From Gimesia fumaroli (GTDB taxonomy: Bacteria > Planctomycetota > Planctomycetia > Planctomycetales > Planctomycetaceae): a stretch of 64,000 nucleotides of DNA. Below are positions 52,890 to 63,318 of the stretch, piece after piece (position 1 is the first letter of the stretch; every line of letters begins with the position of its first letter). Made by a program: the position numbers and the translations under genes. Where the stretch lies: positions 7,047,164 to 7,111,163 of the forward strand of contig NZ_CP037452.1 of assembly GCF_007754425.1 (NCBI RefSeq). The letters run 5' to 3'. Below the pieces are notes generated by a model, which was given only the letters and a program-made list of their open reading frames with translations, did not search any database and was not told the DNA's origin.

Positions 52890-53627
52890 TTACGCCTCTT
52901 TCTCTTTGTCTTCTTCGGTATCGGTTGCTTCGGCAGACTCTTCAGCAGCGGTTTCTGCTGATTCATCGGCAGGAGCTTCTTCTTCCGTCGCGGCTTCGGG
53001 TTCTTCGGTGGCAGCTTCGGGTTCTTCGGTGGCAGCTTCGGGTTCTTCGGTGGCAGCTTCCGAGCTGGTATCGAGCGAAGCAGATCGTTTGGTTGGTTTA
53101 ACACGATCACGTTCGCCGACGAATTCGATGATGGCCTGCACTCCGGCATCGCCGAGACGCACGGTAGCGAGACGGACGATGCGAGTGTATCCGCCGGTCC
53201 GTTCTGCGAATCGTTCTGCGATTTCATCGAACAGGATATCGACGGCTTCGTTATCACGCAGATCAGCGAAAGCACGGCGACGATAGTTCAACGCGGGCGC
53301 CATGGCCTGGTTCCACTGAATCCACTGATCCGATTCACGCCAGGTCTTCCACTCGCTTGAATTCTTGTCAGCCGAGGTCGCGAACTGAGCTGCATTTTCA
53401 ATATGCGGCTGCGCTTTCTTGGCCAGTGTGATCAGCTTTTCGATGAACGGACGCAGTTCCTTCGCCTTTTGAACGGTGGTTGTAATCCGTCCTGAGACTT
53501 TAGGAGCATTTTCTGCTTCCTCATCAATTCGCACGGTCTTAATGAGGCTTACCGCCATATTGCGGAACATAGCCTTACGGTGTGATGCATTGCGGCCGAG
53601 TTTTCGGCCTCTCATTCGGTGTCGCAT
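52890..53627 (-). CDS. rplQ: 50S ribosomal protein L17 with insertion and acidic repeat tail
   Basis: A 245-residue L17. The N-terminus [20 protein letters not shown] is diagnostic. The usual 115-130-residue core is interrupted by an insertion of about 45 residues after PHIENAAQ, before [14 protein letters not shown]. The core ends near [10 protein letters not shown], and an acidic tail of about 65 residues follows, with three to four copies of PEAATEE and a Glu/Asp/Ala-rich end. The tail is encoded by 21-base tandem repeats at 52981-53062. It is the last gene of the cluster. Confidence 0.92.
   Translation of the reverse strand: MRHRMRGRKLGRNASHRKAMFRNMAVSLIKTVRIDEEAENAPKVSGRITTTVQKAKELRPFIEKLITLAKKAQPHIENAAQFATSADKNSSEWKTWRESDQWIQWNQAMAPALNYRRRAFADLRDNEAVDILFDEIAERFAERTGGYTRIVRLATVRLGDAGVQAIIEFVGERDRVKPTKRSASLDTSSEAATEEPEAATEEPEAATEEPEAATEEEAPADESAETAAEESAEATDTEEDKEKEA
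52981..53062 (-). repeat. 21-base tandem repeats in rplQ
   Basis: Three full identical units of 21 bases (52994-53014, 53015-53035, 53036-53056) and partial units at both ends; they encode repeated PEAATEE in the L17 tail. Repeat number may vary between strains. Confidence 0.85.
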
Positions 53628-53706
53628 GTCTTAACTCTGAATTCTTCTGATTGCTAAGAGTAAATGACTCGTTGTTTATATTCTGGTAACGCGAAATCAA
53701 TCAGGA

Positions 53707-54723
53707 TTAACGCGATTGTGATGAAGAGTTCGGGATTTTCATCCCCAGACGCAGACCGATTTGACTCAGTCTTTCACGGACTTCAACCAGTGTTGTTTCC
53801 CCGAAGTTACGAACGTGTAACAAGTGATCTTCCGACTTGCCAACCAGATCGCGAACCGTATTGATTCCTTCTGATTCGAGGCAGTTGGTTGCACGCACGG
53901 AAAGATTCAGCTCAGCCAGACTCTGGTTGAGTTTTTCTTCCAGCTCCAGATCGATGGGAGCGTAACCGGTTGTATCAAGCATTCCTTTGAGACCACCTTC
54001 GGGCGGCATTTCCGGACCTGGCTCGCGGTATGTAATAAACGGGTTGAGGTGTTTCCGGAGAATCTTGGAGGCTTCTACCAGAGCCATGTCTGGTTTGACA
54101 GTTCCGTTGGTCCAGATTTCCAGGATCAGTTTATCGTAGTTGGTACGTTGACCGACGCGGGTATCTTCAATCCGGTATCGTACACGAACGACGGGAGAGA
54201 ATGTCGCGTCGAGTGGAATGACGCCGACTTCGACTTCATGCTGTGAATGCTCTGAAGCAGGAGAGTAACCACGGCCGTTTTCAATAGTCAGTTCCATGTT
54301 GAGTGGAACGTCATCAGTCATGGTGGCAATCACCAGATCTTTGTTGATGATTTCAACCTGGTCATCGGTAATGACATCAGCGCCGGTCACTACGCCACGC
54401 TCATGCTTTTCGATTCGCAGCGTTTTGGAGGTCGAGCTGGAGTTCTTGACGATCAGGGATTTCAGGTTCAGACAGATCTCAGTAATGTCTTCAACCACAC
54501 CGGGAATCGTAGTGAATTCGTGCTGGACGCCTTGAATTTTGACACGAGTCACAGAACTGCCTTCCAGACTGGAAAGCAGAATACGACGTAAACTGTTGGC
54601 AATTGTTGCACCGAATCCACGCTCGAATGGTTCGGCTACAAACATACCATAAGTAGATGTCATTGTGTCCCGGTCAGGGATGACACGGCTTGGTAATTCC
54701 AGTCCTCGCCAACGGATTCGCAT
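53707..54723 (-). CDS. rpoA: RNA polymerase alpha subunit
   Basis: A 338-residue alpha subunit. The N-terminal domain begins [14 protein letters not shown] and includes [20 protein letters not shown], the assembly region. The C-terminal domain with helix-hairpin-helix type sequence ([20 protein letters not shown]) contacts DNA and activators. The start at 54723 has GGAG at good distance; a longer frame adds nine residues. It follows S11 without S4 (rpsD), which usually lies between them. Confidence 0.96.
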   Translation of the reverse strand: MRIRWRGLELPSRVIPDRDTMTSTYGMFVAEPFERGFGATIANSLRRILLSSLEGSSVTRVKIQGVQHEFTTIPGVVEDITEICLNLKSLIVKNSSSTSKTLRIEKHERGVVTGADVITDDQVEIINKDLVIATMTDDVPLNMELTIENGRGYSPASEHSQHEVEVGVIPLDATFSPVVRVRYRIEDTRVGQRTNYDKLILEIWTNGTVKPDMALVEASKILRKHLNPFITYREPGPEMPPEGGLKGMLDTTGYAPIDLELEEKLNQSLAELNLSVRATNCLESEGINTVRDLVGKSEDHLLHVRNFGETTLVEVRERLSQIGLRLGMKIPNSSSQSR

Positions 54724-54849
54724 TGAAATAATCTCCAAAGAACACAGCAATTAGAACCTGATTTTGCAATCTTCGTTCTAGTGATTTATTGTAATCCAAC
54801 CTGTTTTGCTTACGCAAAATATGTTTTATATCGTCTGTAAAGTAACGAT

Positions 54850-55230
54850 TCAGACTCTTCGTTTTTTCGGTGGGCGGCAGCCATTGTGAGGCAGCGGTGT
54901 GATATCTTCAATTGCCCGGATGGCAATACCCGCTGTCTGCAGACCGGTGATCGCACTTTCGCGACCGGAGCCAGGACCTTTGACGCGAATCTCCATCTCT
55001 TTCACACCAAACTTCGATGCTTTTTCTGCACAGATTTCTGCTGCTCTCTGAGCGGCAAACGGTGTGCTCTTGCGGCTGCCTTTGAAACCGGATGTTCCAG
55101 CAGTGGCCCAGCAAAGCACATCGCCGTTGAGGTCGGTAATTGTGACAGTGGTGTTGTTAAACGTTGCTTTGATGTAAGCAATCGCTTTCGTGATGTGACG
55201 TTTCACTTTTTTTCGTTTGACTTTAGCCAC
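54850..55230 (-). CDS. rpsK: 30S ribosomal protein S11
   Basis: A 126-residue S11 of normal length. [20 protein letters not shown] and the C-terminal [19 protein letters not shown] are diagnostic. It helps to shape the platform of the small subunit. It lies between S13 and rpoA. Confidence 0.96.
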   Translation of the reverse strand: MAKVKRKKVKRHITKAIAYIKATFNNTTVTITDLNGDVLCWATAGTSGFKGSRKSTPFAAQRAAEICAEKASKFGVKEMEIRVKGPGSGRESAITGLQTAGIAIRAIEDITPLPHNGCRPPKKRRV

Positions 55231-55383
55231 TCTGCAACTCCTGATGTTTCTGTCAGCATGGATTCAGAAACTGAAACACATTATTTTGGGATGTTGATTC
55301 ACGTCGCAGTAACTTACAGCGACATTATTTTTATTTCTCTGATCAGCTCGTAACCAGGTCCGGAACATTCGAAATGTTCTGGT

Positions 55384-55770
55384 CTAGTGTCGTGCGTCTT
55401 TAACACCTTTTTTACCAGCAACAGTTTTCTTGCCACCCTTGCGAGTACGGGCATTGGTTTGCGTGTTCTGTCCACGAACAGGCAGACCCCGACGATGGCG
55501 AATGCCACGATAGGACTGAATATCTCGCAAACGGGCGATATCCTGTTGAGTGGATCGACGCAATTGCCCTTCGACTGAATATTCCGTATCCAGCAGATTC
55601 ACAATCCGACTTAACTCATCATCGGTCAAGTCTTTTGCTTTGAGCTGAGGATTGATTTCTAGTTTATGGCAAATATCAAGTGCCGTCACGTTTCCGATTC
55701 CATACAAGTAGGTCAGGGAAACATAAACAGGCTTATCATTCGGAATATCAACACCGAGAATACGAGGCAT
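55384..55770 (-). CDS. rpsM: 30S ribosomal protein S13
   Basis: A 128-residue S13: [20 protein letters not shown] at the N-terminus and [20 protein letters not shown] near the C-terminus. It sits in the head of the small subunit and contacts P-site tRNA. Normal length and place after L36. Confidence 0.96.
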   Translation of the reverse strand: MPRILGVDIPNDKPVYVSLTYLYGIGNVTALDICHKLEINPQLKAKDLTDDELSRIVNLLDTEYSVEGQLRRSTQQDIARLRDIQSYRGIRHRRGLPVRGQNTQTNARTRKGGKKTVAGKKGVKDARH

Positions 55771-55832
55771 TTTATTTCACTCCGCTGGATGTAAAAACTG
55801 AGGTCAAATCAAAAAGACGTAATGCGAGACGA

Positions 55833-55949
55833 TTACCCTTGTCGCTGCTTATGACGTGGGTTGGAAGAGCAGATCACGTACACGCGACCTTTTCGTCTGA
55901 TGACTTTACAGCTTTCACAAATCCGCTTAACACTAGCTCGGACTTTCAT
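55833..55949 (-). CDS. rpmJ: 50S ribosomal protein L36
   Basis: A 38-residue protein, [20 protein letters not shown] then [18 protein letters not shown], too short for ordinary ORF listings. The Cys-Cys-Cys-His zinc-binding pattern of the standard L36 is present. It lies between SecY and S13, with no infA, map or adk next to it. Confidence 0.94.
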   Translation of the reverse strand: MKVRASVKRICESCKVIRRKGRVYVICSSNPRHKQRQG

Positions 55950-56202
55950 CGTACTACGATTTCTCTATTAGTTTGGTTCATGATTTTCGAGAACACAAAA
56001 GCAATTCTGAACTGCTCTCTCCGTGTAACTCGTGTAAATTTAAATAATTACGCCCATTAAATGAGCAAACTCCGGCTTCGTATCAAACCTGTACAATTTC
56101 CGAAGCGGAGCGAATCAGGAAATTATAAACGTCGCATGCCTGAATCGACAAGCGAAACACCCCTTTTTTGGTGAATTTCGCGATGACTGGCCCGTTTATT
56201 CT

Positions 56203-57567
56203 TTACAGATCGCTCTCAAGTAGTCCTGAATAGTTCCGCATCACCAGATGGCTGTCAATTTTATTGACCAGATCGAGCACCACAGAAACCACAATCAGTA
56301 ATCCGGTTCCACCGTAAAAACTCGCCACCAGGAAGTCGACACCCAACCAGGTCGAAACCATAGTCGGAATAATCGCTACCAGTGACAGAAACGCTGCCCC
56401 TACATAGGTAATTCGTACCATTACCTGTTCGAGATAAGCGGCAGTTCTAGCCCCTGGTCGATAACCGGGGATAAAAGAACCGTAGTCTTTCAGATTTTCT
56501 GCCATATCTTTCGGGTTAAATGTAATCGCCGTCCAGAAGTAACAGAAGAAGTAAATCAATACCACATAAGACATTGTGTAAACAAAGCCACGGCTCATTG
56601 GTTGAAAGGCTTCATCCAGCATTGCCCAGAAAGTAATCGTGGGCCAATATTCGCTGATGGCATGAAACAGGAAATAAGGGAACATCAACAGGCTGGAGGC
56701 AAAGATGATCGGCATCACGCCTGCCTGATTGACTCGTAGCGGAAGTGACTGACGTTGACCGCCGGAAACCCGTCGACCACGAACATGCTTGGCACTTTGA
56801 ATTGGAATCCGCCGTTGTCCTTGTGTGATCGCAATCACCCAGACCACCACGAAGACAAACACCAGAGCAAGAATCAAAAGCCGGTCAATCCCGGTATCTG
56901 TCCCTAAGGCAATTCCCTTCTCGAAGGCAGGTTCGATCAGACTCCAGCCCGCTTGAGGCATCCGAGCCAGAATTCCGGCCATAATCAATAAACTGATCCC
57001 GTTCCCAATTCCGTAGGCGTCGATCTGCTCACCGATCCACATCAAAAAGACGGTACCGGTGGTCATGGTAATCGTAGCTACCATCTGATAGTAGAAGCCT
57101 TGATAGCCATCCAGAATCAGACTGGTTCCAGAGCCAAAGCCCCCCGTCAGTGTTCGAATCCAGAAGTAACTTTGCACCAGACAGATAATGACTGTTGCAT
57201 ACCGTGTATACTCATTAATTTTCTTCCGGCCTGCTTCGCCTTCTTTCTGAAGGCGTTCCAGAGGAGGATAGACCGTCCCCATGAGCTGGAAGATAATGGA
57301 AGCCGAGATATAAGGCATAATGCCCAAGCCAAAGATCGTGCTCTGGCCAATATTTGAAGCAGAGAACAGAGAGATGACCTGTATCATCTGTCCGAGTCCG
57401 CCTTGCTGATTTTGTAAGTCTTTTAGTGTTTCGGCGAGTTGCGCCTGATCCACAAAAGGCAGGGCAATCCAGAATCCCATGCGATAAACGGCGAGCAATC
57501 CCAGTGTCAGCAGGATTTTATTACGAAGCTCGGGAATTTTGAACAGAACTAATAATTTAGGGAGCAT
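56203..57567 (-). CDS. secY: Protein translocase subunit SecY
   Basis: A 454-residue integral membrane protein with ten predicted helices, the channel of the Sec translocon. The conserved LGIMPYISASIIFQLMGTVY (helix 2 plug region) and the cytoplasmic loop QGQRRIPIQSAKHVRGRRVS are clear. It follows L15, 118 bases apart, as in the spc operon. Confidence 0.96.
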   Translation of the reverse strand: MLPKLLVLFKIPELRNKILLTLGLLAVYRMGFWIALPFVDQAQLAETLKDLQNQQGGLGQMIQVISLFSASNIGQSTIFGLGIMPYISASIIFQLMGTVYPPLERLQKEGEAGRKKINEYTRYATVIICLVQSYFWIRTLTGGFGSGTSLILDGYQGFYYQMVATITMTTGTVFLMWIGEQIDAYGIGNGISLLIMAGILARMPQAGWSLIEPAFEKGIALGTDTGIDRLLILALVFVFVVVWVIAITQGQRRIPIQSAKHVRGRRVSGGQRQSLPLRVNQAGVMPIIFASSLLMFPYFLFHAISEYWPTITFWAMLDEAFQPMSRGFVYTMSYVVLIYFFCYFWTAITFNPKDMAENLKDYGSFIPGYRPGARTAAYLEQVMVRITYVGAAFLSLVAIIPTMVSTWLGVDFLVASFYGGTGLLIVVSVVLDLVNKIDSHLVMRNYSGLLESDL

Positions 57568-57684
57568 GGGTCGCGATCCTTTGTGTCATAATTCAGCAGA
57601 AGCGTTTGTTTGATCTACTTCAGACCCGTTGAACAAAATAAACTATATTTTAACTGCTGAAATCAAGTCCTTGAATGAATCCAC

Positions 57685-58137
57685 TTATGACATAATTCGA
57701 CTGACAGCGCCCCCGGCAGCTTGAATTTTTTCTTCAGCTGACTGGGAAAACAAATGAGCGGCCACTGAAAACTTTTTGCTGAGATCGCCGTTACCTAAAA
57801 TTTTCACCTGATCGAAACGTCCTTTCGCCAGACCTTTGGCAGCCAGAATTTCGGGTGTAATTTCAGTACCACTTTCAAATGCCTGTTCTAAAGCCGAAAC
57901 ATTCACAACAGCCACTTTCTTGGCGAACTGCTTGTTGTTGAATCCTCGCTTGGCAACACGCAGCGCTAACGGGGTTTGTCCCCCTTCAAAGCTGGTACGA
58001 CGTGATGAACCAGAACGGCTTCCATATCCATTATGACCACGGGTCGAAGTTTTGCCATGTCCTGAACCAGGTCCACGCCCAACTCGCTTCCGTTTTTTAT
58101 TCTTTTTAATTCCGCGATGTACATCATCAATAATCAT
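57685..58137 (-). CDS. rplO: 50S ribosomal protein L15
   Basis: A 150-residue L15. The N-terminal Gly-rich and basic region KRVGRGPGSGHGKTSTRGHN is diagnostic, and VKILGNGDLSKKFSVAAH lies near the end. Its ATG shares a base with the stop codon of rpsE (TAATG), so no L30 gene lies between them. Confidence 0.95.
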   Translation of the reverse strand: MIIDDVHRGIKKNKKRKRVGRGPGSGHGKTSTRGHNGYGSRSGSSRRTSFEGGQTPLALRVAKRGFNNKQFAKKVAVVNVSALEQAFESGTEITPEILAAKGLAKGRFDQVKILGNGDLSKKFSVAAHLFSQSAEEKIQAAGGAVSRIMS

Positions 58138-58616
58138 TAGACTTCTACTCCTCTCAAACGTGCAACATCTTCCCGGGTTCGCAGTTTTGAGAGTCCATCA
58201 ATGGTCGCTTTCACGACATTGATCGGATTATTGGAACCACGACTTTTTGTATAAATATCTGTAATGCCGGCAGCTTCTACAACGGCACGCACACCAGCTC
58301 CGGCAATAATACCGGTACCAGGACGAGCTGGTAAGAGCAATACGCGAGCAGATCCATATCGTCCCACGACTTCATGCGGGACGGTGTGTTCCACGATCGG
58401 CACCTGAACCATGCTGCGGTTCGCCTGCTTCACGGCTTTATCCACTGCCAAAGGTACTTCGATGGCTTTTCCATATCCCCAGCCAACACGACCTTCTTTA
58501 TCACCAACCACAACCAGTGCTGTAAAGCTGAACCGACGGCCCCCTTTAACCACACAGGCACAGCGGCGAATTTGAATGACTGTTTCTGGCGTTTGCTTTG
58601 TACCTTCTTTTGACAC
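58137..58616 (-). CDS. rpsE: 30S ribosomal protein S5
   Basis: A 159-residue S5. [20 protein letters not shown] and [20 protein letters not shown] are diagnostic. It controls translational fidelity. It precedes L15 directly. Confidence 0.96.
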   Translation of the reverse strand: MSKEGTKQTPETVIQIRRCACVVKGGRRFSFTALVVVGDKEGRVGWGYGKAIEVPLAVDKAVKQANRSMVQVPIVEHTVPHEVVGRYGSARVLLLPARPGTGIIAGAGVRAVVEAAGITDIYTKSRGSNNPINVVKATIDGLSKLRTREDVARLRGVEV

Positions 58617-58652
58617 GGTATCTTCTCCAACCCGTATTGAGTGTTGTCTCTA

Positions 58653-59018
58653 TTAAAAATCTAATCCCGCTTGTCGGGCAGAATCAGCCAGGGCAGCAAC
58701 TCGCCCATGATAACGATAAGGCCCACGATCAAAGGCGACCTCTTTAATCCCCTTTTCGACGGCCCGTTCGCCAATCAATTTTCCCACTTTTTCGGCAGCA
58801 GCAATGTTTCCACCATTTTTGATTTCACCAGCAATACTCTTATCCTGAGTGCTGGCGGAAACCAATGTGGCACCTGCCGTATCATCGATCAACTGAGCAT
58901 AAATATGATTGTTGCTTCGATAAACAGAGAGTCGATAACGACCAGTTCTGCGAACCGTGTTGCGAATACGGAACGAACGTCGTTTCTTCTGTTTTTTCAG
59001 GGTTTTTTCTAATTTCAT
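58653..59018 (-). CDS. rplR: 50S ribosomal protein L18
   Basis: A 121-residue L18, which binds 5S r[23 protein letters not shown] and [20 protein letters not shown] are typical. I use the ATG at 59018 instead of the 11-residue longer frame, as family length is near 120. Confidence 0.95.
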   Translation of the reverse strand: MKLEKTLKKQKKRRSFRIRNTVRRTGRYRLSVYRSNNHIYAQLIDDTAGATLVSASTQDKSIAGEIKNGGNIAAAEKVGKLIGERAVEKGIKEVAFDRGPYRYHGRVAALADSARQAGLDF

Positions 59019-59097
59019 TTTACCGTCATTTTCTAAAAACAGTTCAGCCACAAGGCCAGACCGCTAACAGACTGCTTAAACAGGCAGTTGAAAGCCA

Positions 59098-59643
59098 TTA
59101 GCTAGCAAAGGCTTTACCAGCTTTACGCCGGACGTATTCACCTTCATAACGAATTCCCTTACCTTTATAAGGCTCAGGAGGACGTACGCTGCGAATATTC
59201 GCAGCAAACTGACCAACGGCATGTTTGTCTGCCGAGGTCACAACAATGCTTGTACTGTTGGGAAGTTCGCAGGTAACCCCTTTAGGAACTTCCAGAACGA
59301 TCGTATTAGCAAATCCCACCTGGAGACTCAGCTTCTGACCATTCAAAGTCGCTTGATAACCAACGCCTTGAATCTCCAGTTTTTTCACAAAAGGAGTTTC
59401 AACGCCCTGAACCATATTCGCAATCAATGCACGAGTTAAACCATGCAGAGCACGGCTTTGGCGTTCTTCGTCAGGACGAATGACATTAACGATATTAGCT
59501 TCTGAATCTAATTCGACCTTCATGGAAGGATGGTATGTAAACGACAACTCACCATGTTTCCCTTTGACGGAAATGGAGCCACCATCAACCTTCACTTCCA
59601 CTCCGCTGGGAACAGGAATTGGTTTTTTACCGATTCGAGACAT
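59098..59643 (-). CDS. rplF: 50S ribosomal protein L6
   Basis: A 181-residue L6, normal length. MSRIGKKPIPVPSGVEV starts it and PPEPYKGKGIRYEGEYVRRK is diagnostic near the end. It binds 23S rRNA near the factor-binding site. Confidence 0.96.
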   Translation of the reverse strand: MSRIGKKPIPVPSGVEVKVDGGSISVKGKHGELSFTYHPSMKVELDSEANIVNVIRPDEERQSRALHGLTRALIANMVQGVETPFVKKLEIQGVGYQATLNGQKLSLQVGFANTIVLEVPKGVTCELPNSTSIVVTSADKHAVGQFAANIRSVRPPEPYKGKGIRYEGEYVRRKAGKAFAS

Positions 59644-59709
59644 AAGTTCAAATTCCAGTTAAATTAAATGCATGGCTTGTATTAAGCCAGCCTGTATACA
59701 CTTTTTGAA

Positions 59710-60105
59710 TTACCAGATTGTACAGAGTAACTCGCCGCCGACACCTTCATTTTTTGCTTCACGATTGCTGAGCACGCCTTTGCTGGTGGAGAGAATGCTG
59801 ACTCCCAACCCCTGCAAAACTTCTGGCATTGAACGTAAATCCTGATAAGTACGACGTCCTGGCTTACTTTCACGCACGATTCGCTGAATCACACGTTCGC
59901 CATTGGGACCGTACTTCAAGTTCACTCGCAAGACATCTTGCGGGCTGTCTTCGAGGACTTCATAATCCCAAATGTACCCCTCACGTTGTAAAGCAGCTGC
60001 AATCGCTACTTTAATTTTGGATGCAGGGATATCTACATATGGCCGTTCAATCTGCAGTGCATTACGAATTCGTGTCAGCATGTCTGCAATAGGGTCTGTC
60101 ATCAT
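59710..60105 (-). CDS. rpsH: 30S ribosomal protein S8
   Basis: A 131-residue S8: MMTDPIADMLTRIRNALQ and the C-terminal STSKGVLSNREAKNEGVGGE. I use the first of two adjacent ATG codons at 60105, preceded by GAGGG; the frame extends 11 residues further without support. S14 (rpsN), usually before S8, is absent. Confidence 0.95.
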   Translation of the reverse strand: MMTDPIADMLTRIRNALQIERPYVDIPASKIKVAIAAALQREGYIWDYEVLEDSPQDVLRVNLKYGPNGERVIQRIVRESKPGRRTYQDLRSMPEVLQGLGVSILSTSKGVLSNREAKNEGVGGELLCTIW

Positions 60106-60188
60106 TAGCTGGCTACCCTCACTGTTATTCTCCGACAATCTACTTTATGGTTGGTATTTTATATAACTCAGTGTCAAATCAAAACCGA

Positions 60189-60734
60189 CTACTTGCGAAA
60201 CGGCATGCCGAATTCTTTCAACAACAGAAAACCTTCTTCGTTGTTGCCAGCACTGGTTACAATGGTGATATTCATCCCCTGGGTATAATGCACGGAATCC
60301 GGATCAATTTCCAGGAAAACCATCTGTTCATTCAGACCCAGACTATAATTTCCAGCACCGTCAAATGCTTTCGGATTCACACCACGAAAGTCACGTACAC
60401 GAGGTAATGCCAGTGAGATCAAGCGTTCCAGAAATTCATACATCCGAGTTCCTCTCAGAGTCACTCGACAACCAATTTCCTGACCTTCACGCAGTTTGAA
60501 ACCAGCAACTGATTTACGTGCACGAGTAATCTGAGCCTTTTGCCCGGCCAACAGAGTCATATGATCGGCGACTTCAACGAGTCGTTTGCGATCCTGACTT
60601 GCAGAGCCAATCCCCATGCTGATCACAACTTTTTCAATTTGTGGCAGCGAGTGAATATTGGCTCGTCCTAATTTCTCTTTCAGGGCGGGAACAATCTCTT
60701 CTCGATATTGTTTTAATAATGTTGGTATAGCCAT
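60189..60734 (-). CDS. rplE: 50S ribosomal protein L5
   Basis: A 181-residue L5, which binds 5S rRNA and the P-site tRNA. QIEKVVISMGIGSASQDRKR and VRDFRGVNPKAFDGAGNYSL are diagnostic. Normal length. Confidence 0.96.
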   Translation of the reverse strand: MAIPTLLKQYREEIVPALKEKLGRANIHSLPQIEKVVISMGIGSASQDRKRLVEVADHMTLLAGQKAQITRARKSVAGFKLREGQEIGCRVTLRGTRMYEFLERLISLALPRVRDFRGVNPKAFDGAGNYSLGLNEQMVFLEIDPDSVHYTQGMNITIVTSAGNNEEGFLLLKEFGMPFRK

Positions 60735-60797
60735 TGTTCTGTTTCAGATTGGCCGAAGTTCGGGACAATCTTCCTTACTGAAAACTACAAAATCTGA

Positions 60798-61151
60798 TTA
60801 CTGTTTCTGATATTTTGCTTTCGCAGGACTGATGGTTCCCACAGCGGCACTGCAAGACTTGCAGAACCGTTCTTTACTTCCATCGTCAGCATAGCGATAA
60901 CCAATTCGAGTCGCCGAGCTGCATGCTTCGCAATAAAATTTTACGTTGGAAATATCGATCGGCATTTCCATTTCCAGTCGTCCCCCTTGAGGACTTTTGG
61001 GATGCCCGCGCTTCACGTGCTTAAATACACGGTTCACATTTTCAACGGTGATTTTATTACCGCCATCAACCACCTTCAACACACGCCTGGGAGTATCGCC
61101 TGCATCTGCCCCGGTGATCACAATCACTGAATCGCCACGTCGTATCTTCAT
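60798..61151 (-). CDS. rplX: 50S ribosomal protein L24 with zinc-ribbon-like end
   Basis: A 117-residue L24. The KOW motif (VIVITGADAGDTPRRVLKVV) is near the N-terminus, and the C-terminal part has two Cys pairs (FYCEACSS and RFCKSCSA), as in L24 forms with a metal site. Its ATG follows the L14 stop by two bases. Confidence 0.94.
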   Translation of the reverse strand: MKIRRGDSVIVITGADAGDTPRRVLKVVDGGNKITVENVNRVFKHVKRGHPKSPQGGRLEMEMPIDISNVKFYCEACSSATRIGYRYADDGSKERFCKSCSAAVGTISPAKAKYQKQ

Positions 61152-61153
61152 TC

Positions 61154-61522
61154 TCAGACTACCTCGTTTGCCAGGCTAATAATTTTCATATATTTGCGTT
61201 CGCGAAGCTCTCGGGCGACAGCACCAAAAATACGTGTTCCCCGAGGATTCCCCTCGCCATCCAGTAACACCATCGCGTTCCGGTCAAACTTCACATAGCT
61301 TCCATCGTCGCGACGACAAGGATACTTGGTTCGAACAATCACGCCACGTAAAACCTGACCTTTTTTGATATTGCTACCGGCCAATGTTTTCTGAATACTT
61401 ACAACAATCACGTCGCCGACTTCTGCTGTACGACGCCCTGTACCGCCCAGCACTTTAATGCAGCGCGCGATTTTAGCACCCGAGTTATCACATACATCCA
61501 GATCGGTTTGCATCTGAATCAT
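61154..61522 (-). CDS. rplN: 50S ribosomal protein L14
   Basis: A 122-residue L14, normal length: [20 protein letters not shown] and [20 protein letters not shown] are diagnostic. It lies at the subunit interface. Confidence 0.96.
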   Translation of the reverse strand: MIQMQTDLDVCDNSGAKIARCIKVLGGTGRRTAEVGDVIVVSIQKTLAGSNIKKGQVLRGVIVRTKYPCRRDDGSYVKFDRNAMVLLDGEGNPRGTRIFGAVARELRERKYMKIISLANEVV

Positions 61523-61617
61523 GGCTTTGCCTGTTCCTTATCAACCCAAAGATGAGGTAAACCTTATCTCTGTACTACATAAAAGTAACCGAATTTGAAG
61601 TTCACTTTCGAAAGACT

Positions 61618-61863
61618 CTAGTCTTTCTTCTTCTCTACAACTCGGATTAAATCCCAACGCTTTGTTTTAGAACGAGGACGACCTTCGATAATCTCGACGG
61701 TATCCCCTTCTTCTGCTTCATTATTCTCATCGTGAACGTGACAAACAGTACGTCCGCGTACCGTCTTACCATACATCGGGTGACGGTATCTTCTTTGAAT
61801 TTCTACCCGTAATGTCTTATCCATCTTGGAACTAGCCACGGTACCGGTCAGTTTTTTTCGCAT
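61618..61863 (-). CDS. rpsQ: 30S ribosomal protein S17
   Basis: An 81-residue S17: [20 protein letters not shown] and [20 protein letters not shown]. It binds 16S rRNA early in assembly. Normal length. Confidence 0.95.
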   Translation of the reverse strand: MRKKLTGTVASSKMDKTLRVEIQRRYRHPMYGKTVRGRTVCHVHDENNEAEEGDTVEIIEGRPRSKTKRWDLIRVVEKKKD

Positions 61864-61886
61864 TTTCTTACCTCAACGAGCCTGTA

Positions 61887-62096
61887 TTAAGCATCTTTTT
61901 GCTGACTTAATTCACGTTCACGACGAATTGTCTGAACCCGTGCAATCTCACGCCTTAGCCGCTTAATGCTACTCGGTGCATCGAGTCGTTCGGTTGCTGC
62001 TTGAAACCGCAACTGAAACAACTCTTTTTGTGTTTCCTGGAGAGCAAATGATAATTGCTCATCATTCATCTCACGTAATTCGCTGGCTTTGGTCAT
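61887..62096 (-). CDS. rpmC: 50S ribosomal protein L29
   Basis: A 69-residue L29, two-helix protein at the exit of the polypeptide tunnel: ELREMNDEQLSFALQETQKE and the REIARVQTIRRERE end. Lies 23 bases before S17. Confidence 0.93.
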   Translation of the reverse strand: MTKASELREMNDEQLSFALQETQKELFQLRFQAATERLDAPSSIKRLRREIARVQTIRRERELSQQKDA

Positions 62097-62187
62097 CAGT
62101 AAAACCCAATGATGTTTTTCAGTCTGTCTGCTAAATACAGAGCAGACCGAAGTGTTTTAAAATATTCAATACTCGCAGTCGACCAGA

Positions 62188-62607
62188 CTAAATAGAAGGT
62201 CGACGTTCGACTAATCTCACATTAACCGGTAACTTATGTGCCACACGTGCAAAACAACGTTTTGCAGCTTCGTGTGAAACTCCCGACAGCTCAAACAAAA
62301 CGGTTCCAGGCTTAATCACGGCGACCCAGTGATCCGGCTCCCCTTTCCCCTTACCCATACGGGTTTCCAGAGGACGGGAAGTAACCGACTTCTGGGGAAA
62401 GATGCGGATATAAAGTTTACCTTCACCTCGAACGTATTGTGTCGCTGCAATTCGGCATGCTTCAATGGTTTGTGCTGTTATGTGCCCAGGGTCCAGAGAT
62501 TGTAAGCCCCATTCACCAAAGGCAACAGTGTTACCACGTGTCGCATTACCTTTTATGCGTCCTCTTTGGCTTTTGCGGTGCTTGACCCGCTTTGGCATTA
62601 GAGCCAT
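62188..62607 (-). CDS. rplP: 50S ribosomal protein L16
   Basis: A 139-residue L16: MPKRVKHRKSQRGRIKGNAT, then the conserved IRIFPQKSVTSRPLETRMGK. The ATG at 62607 has GAGGAGAAT at good distance, and lies inside the S3 gene, so the two genes overlap by 62 bases. L16 helps to form the A-site. Confidence 0.94.
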   Translation of the reverse strand: MALMPKRVKHRKSQRGRIKGNATRGNTVAFGEWGLQSLDPGHITAQTIEACRIAATQYVRGEGKLYIRIFPQKSVTSRPLETRMGKGKGEPDHWVAVIKPGTVLFELSGVSHEAAKRCFARVAHKLPVNVRLVERRPSI

Positions 62608-63247
62608 CGCGATTCTCCTCATCTGAATAATCACCAAGGTCAATCCAAACTTTCACTCCGATGACTCCGAAGGTGGTGTGTGCCTCACGAAATCCGTAGT
62701 CAACATGTCGTTGCAAAGTCGAGAGTGGAATGGAACCACGGCTTGCTTTTTCACGCCGTGACATTTCTGCTCCACCCAATCGACCGGAAAGTTCGATTTT
62801 AATTCCATGAACGCCCGTTTCCATTACCTGGTCCAGGGCACGTTTAATTGTTCTTCGGAAGCTACCACGCTTTGACAACTGTTGCGCGATATCTTCTGCA
62901 ACCAATGCTGCACTTTGCAGTGCATTATCAACTTCGATAATTTTCAATTCCATCCGACGACCGGTCAGGTCTTCCAGCTCTGCTTTGAGCCGATCCACTT
63001 CCTGTCCTTTACGACCAATGATGATCCCGGGACGCGCTGTGAATAAATGTACGACAACCTGATCGCGAGTTCTTTCGATTTCGACTTTCGGAATGCCGGC
63101 AAATTTGTATTTGGTCTGGATGAATTTCCGTACTTTCTGATCCTCAACCAGCAATGCCCCAAAATCTTTCTTGGAGGCATACCAGCGACTTCTCCAGTCT
63201 TCTACCACGCCGACTCGAAATCCGGTTGGTCGAACTTTTTGCCCCAT
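62546..63247 (-). CDS. rpsC: 30S ribosomal protein S3
   Basis: A 233-residue S3. MGQKVRPTGFRVGVVEDWRS starts it; the KH domain motif is TARPGIIIGRKGQEVDRLKA. S3 lies at the mRNA entry. Its basic tail (GQAPQKPKRTHKR) is encoded in the sequence that overlaps rplP. Confidence 0.96.
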   Translation of the reverse strand: MGQKVRPTGFRVGVVEDWRSRWYASKKDFGALLVEDQKVRKFIQTKYKFAGIPKVEIERTRDQVVVHLFTARPGIIIGRKGQEVDRLKAELEDLTGRRMELKIIEVDNALQSAALVAEDIAQQLSKRGSFRRTIKRALDQVMETGVHGIKIELSGRLGGAEMSRREKASRGSIPLSTLQRHVDYGFREAHTTFGVIGVKVWIDLGDYSDEENRDGSNAKAGQAPQKPKRTHKR

Positions 63248-63318
63248 GATACAGGTTATCCTTTAAGTATTTCTGGTTGAGTATTTACTAAATTTGACAA
63301 TAGTGACTGTAAGCAGTT

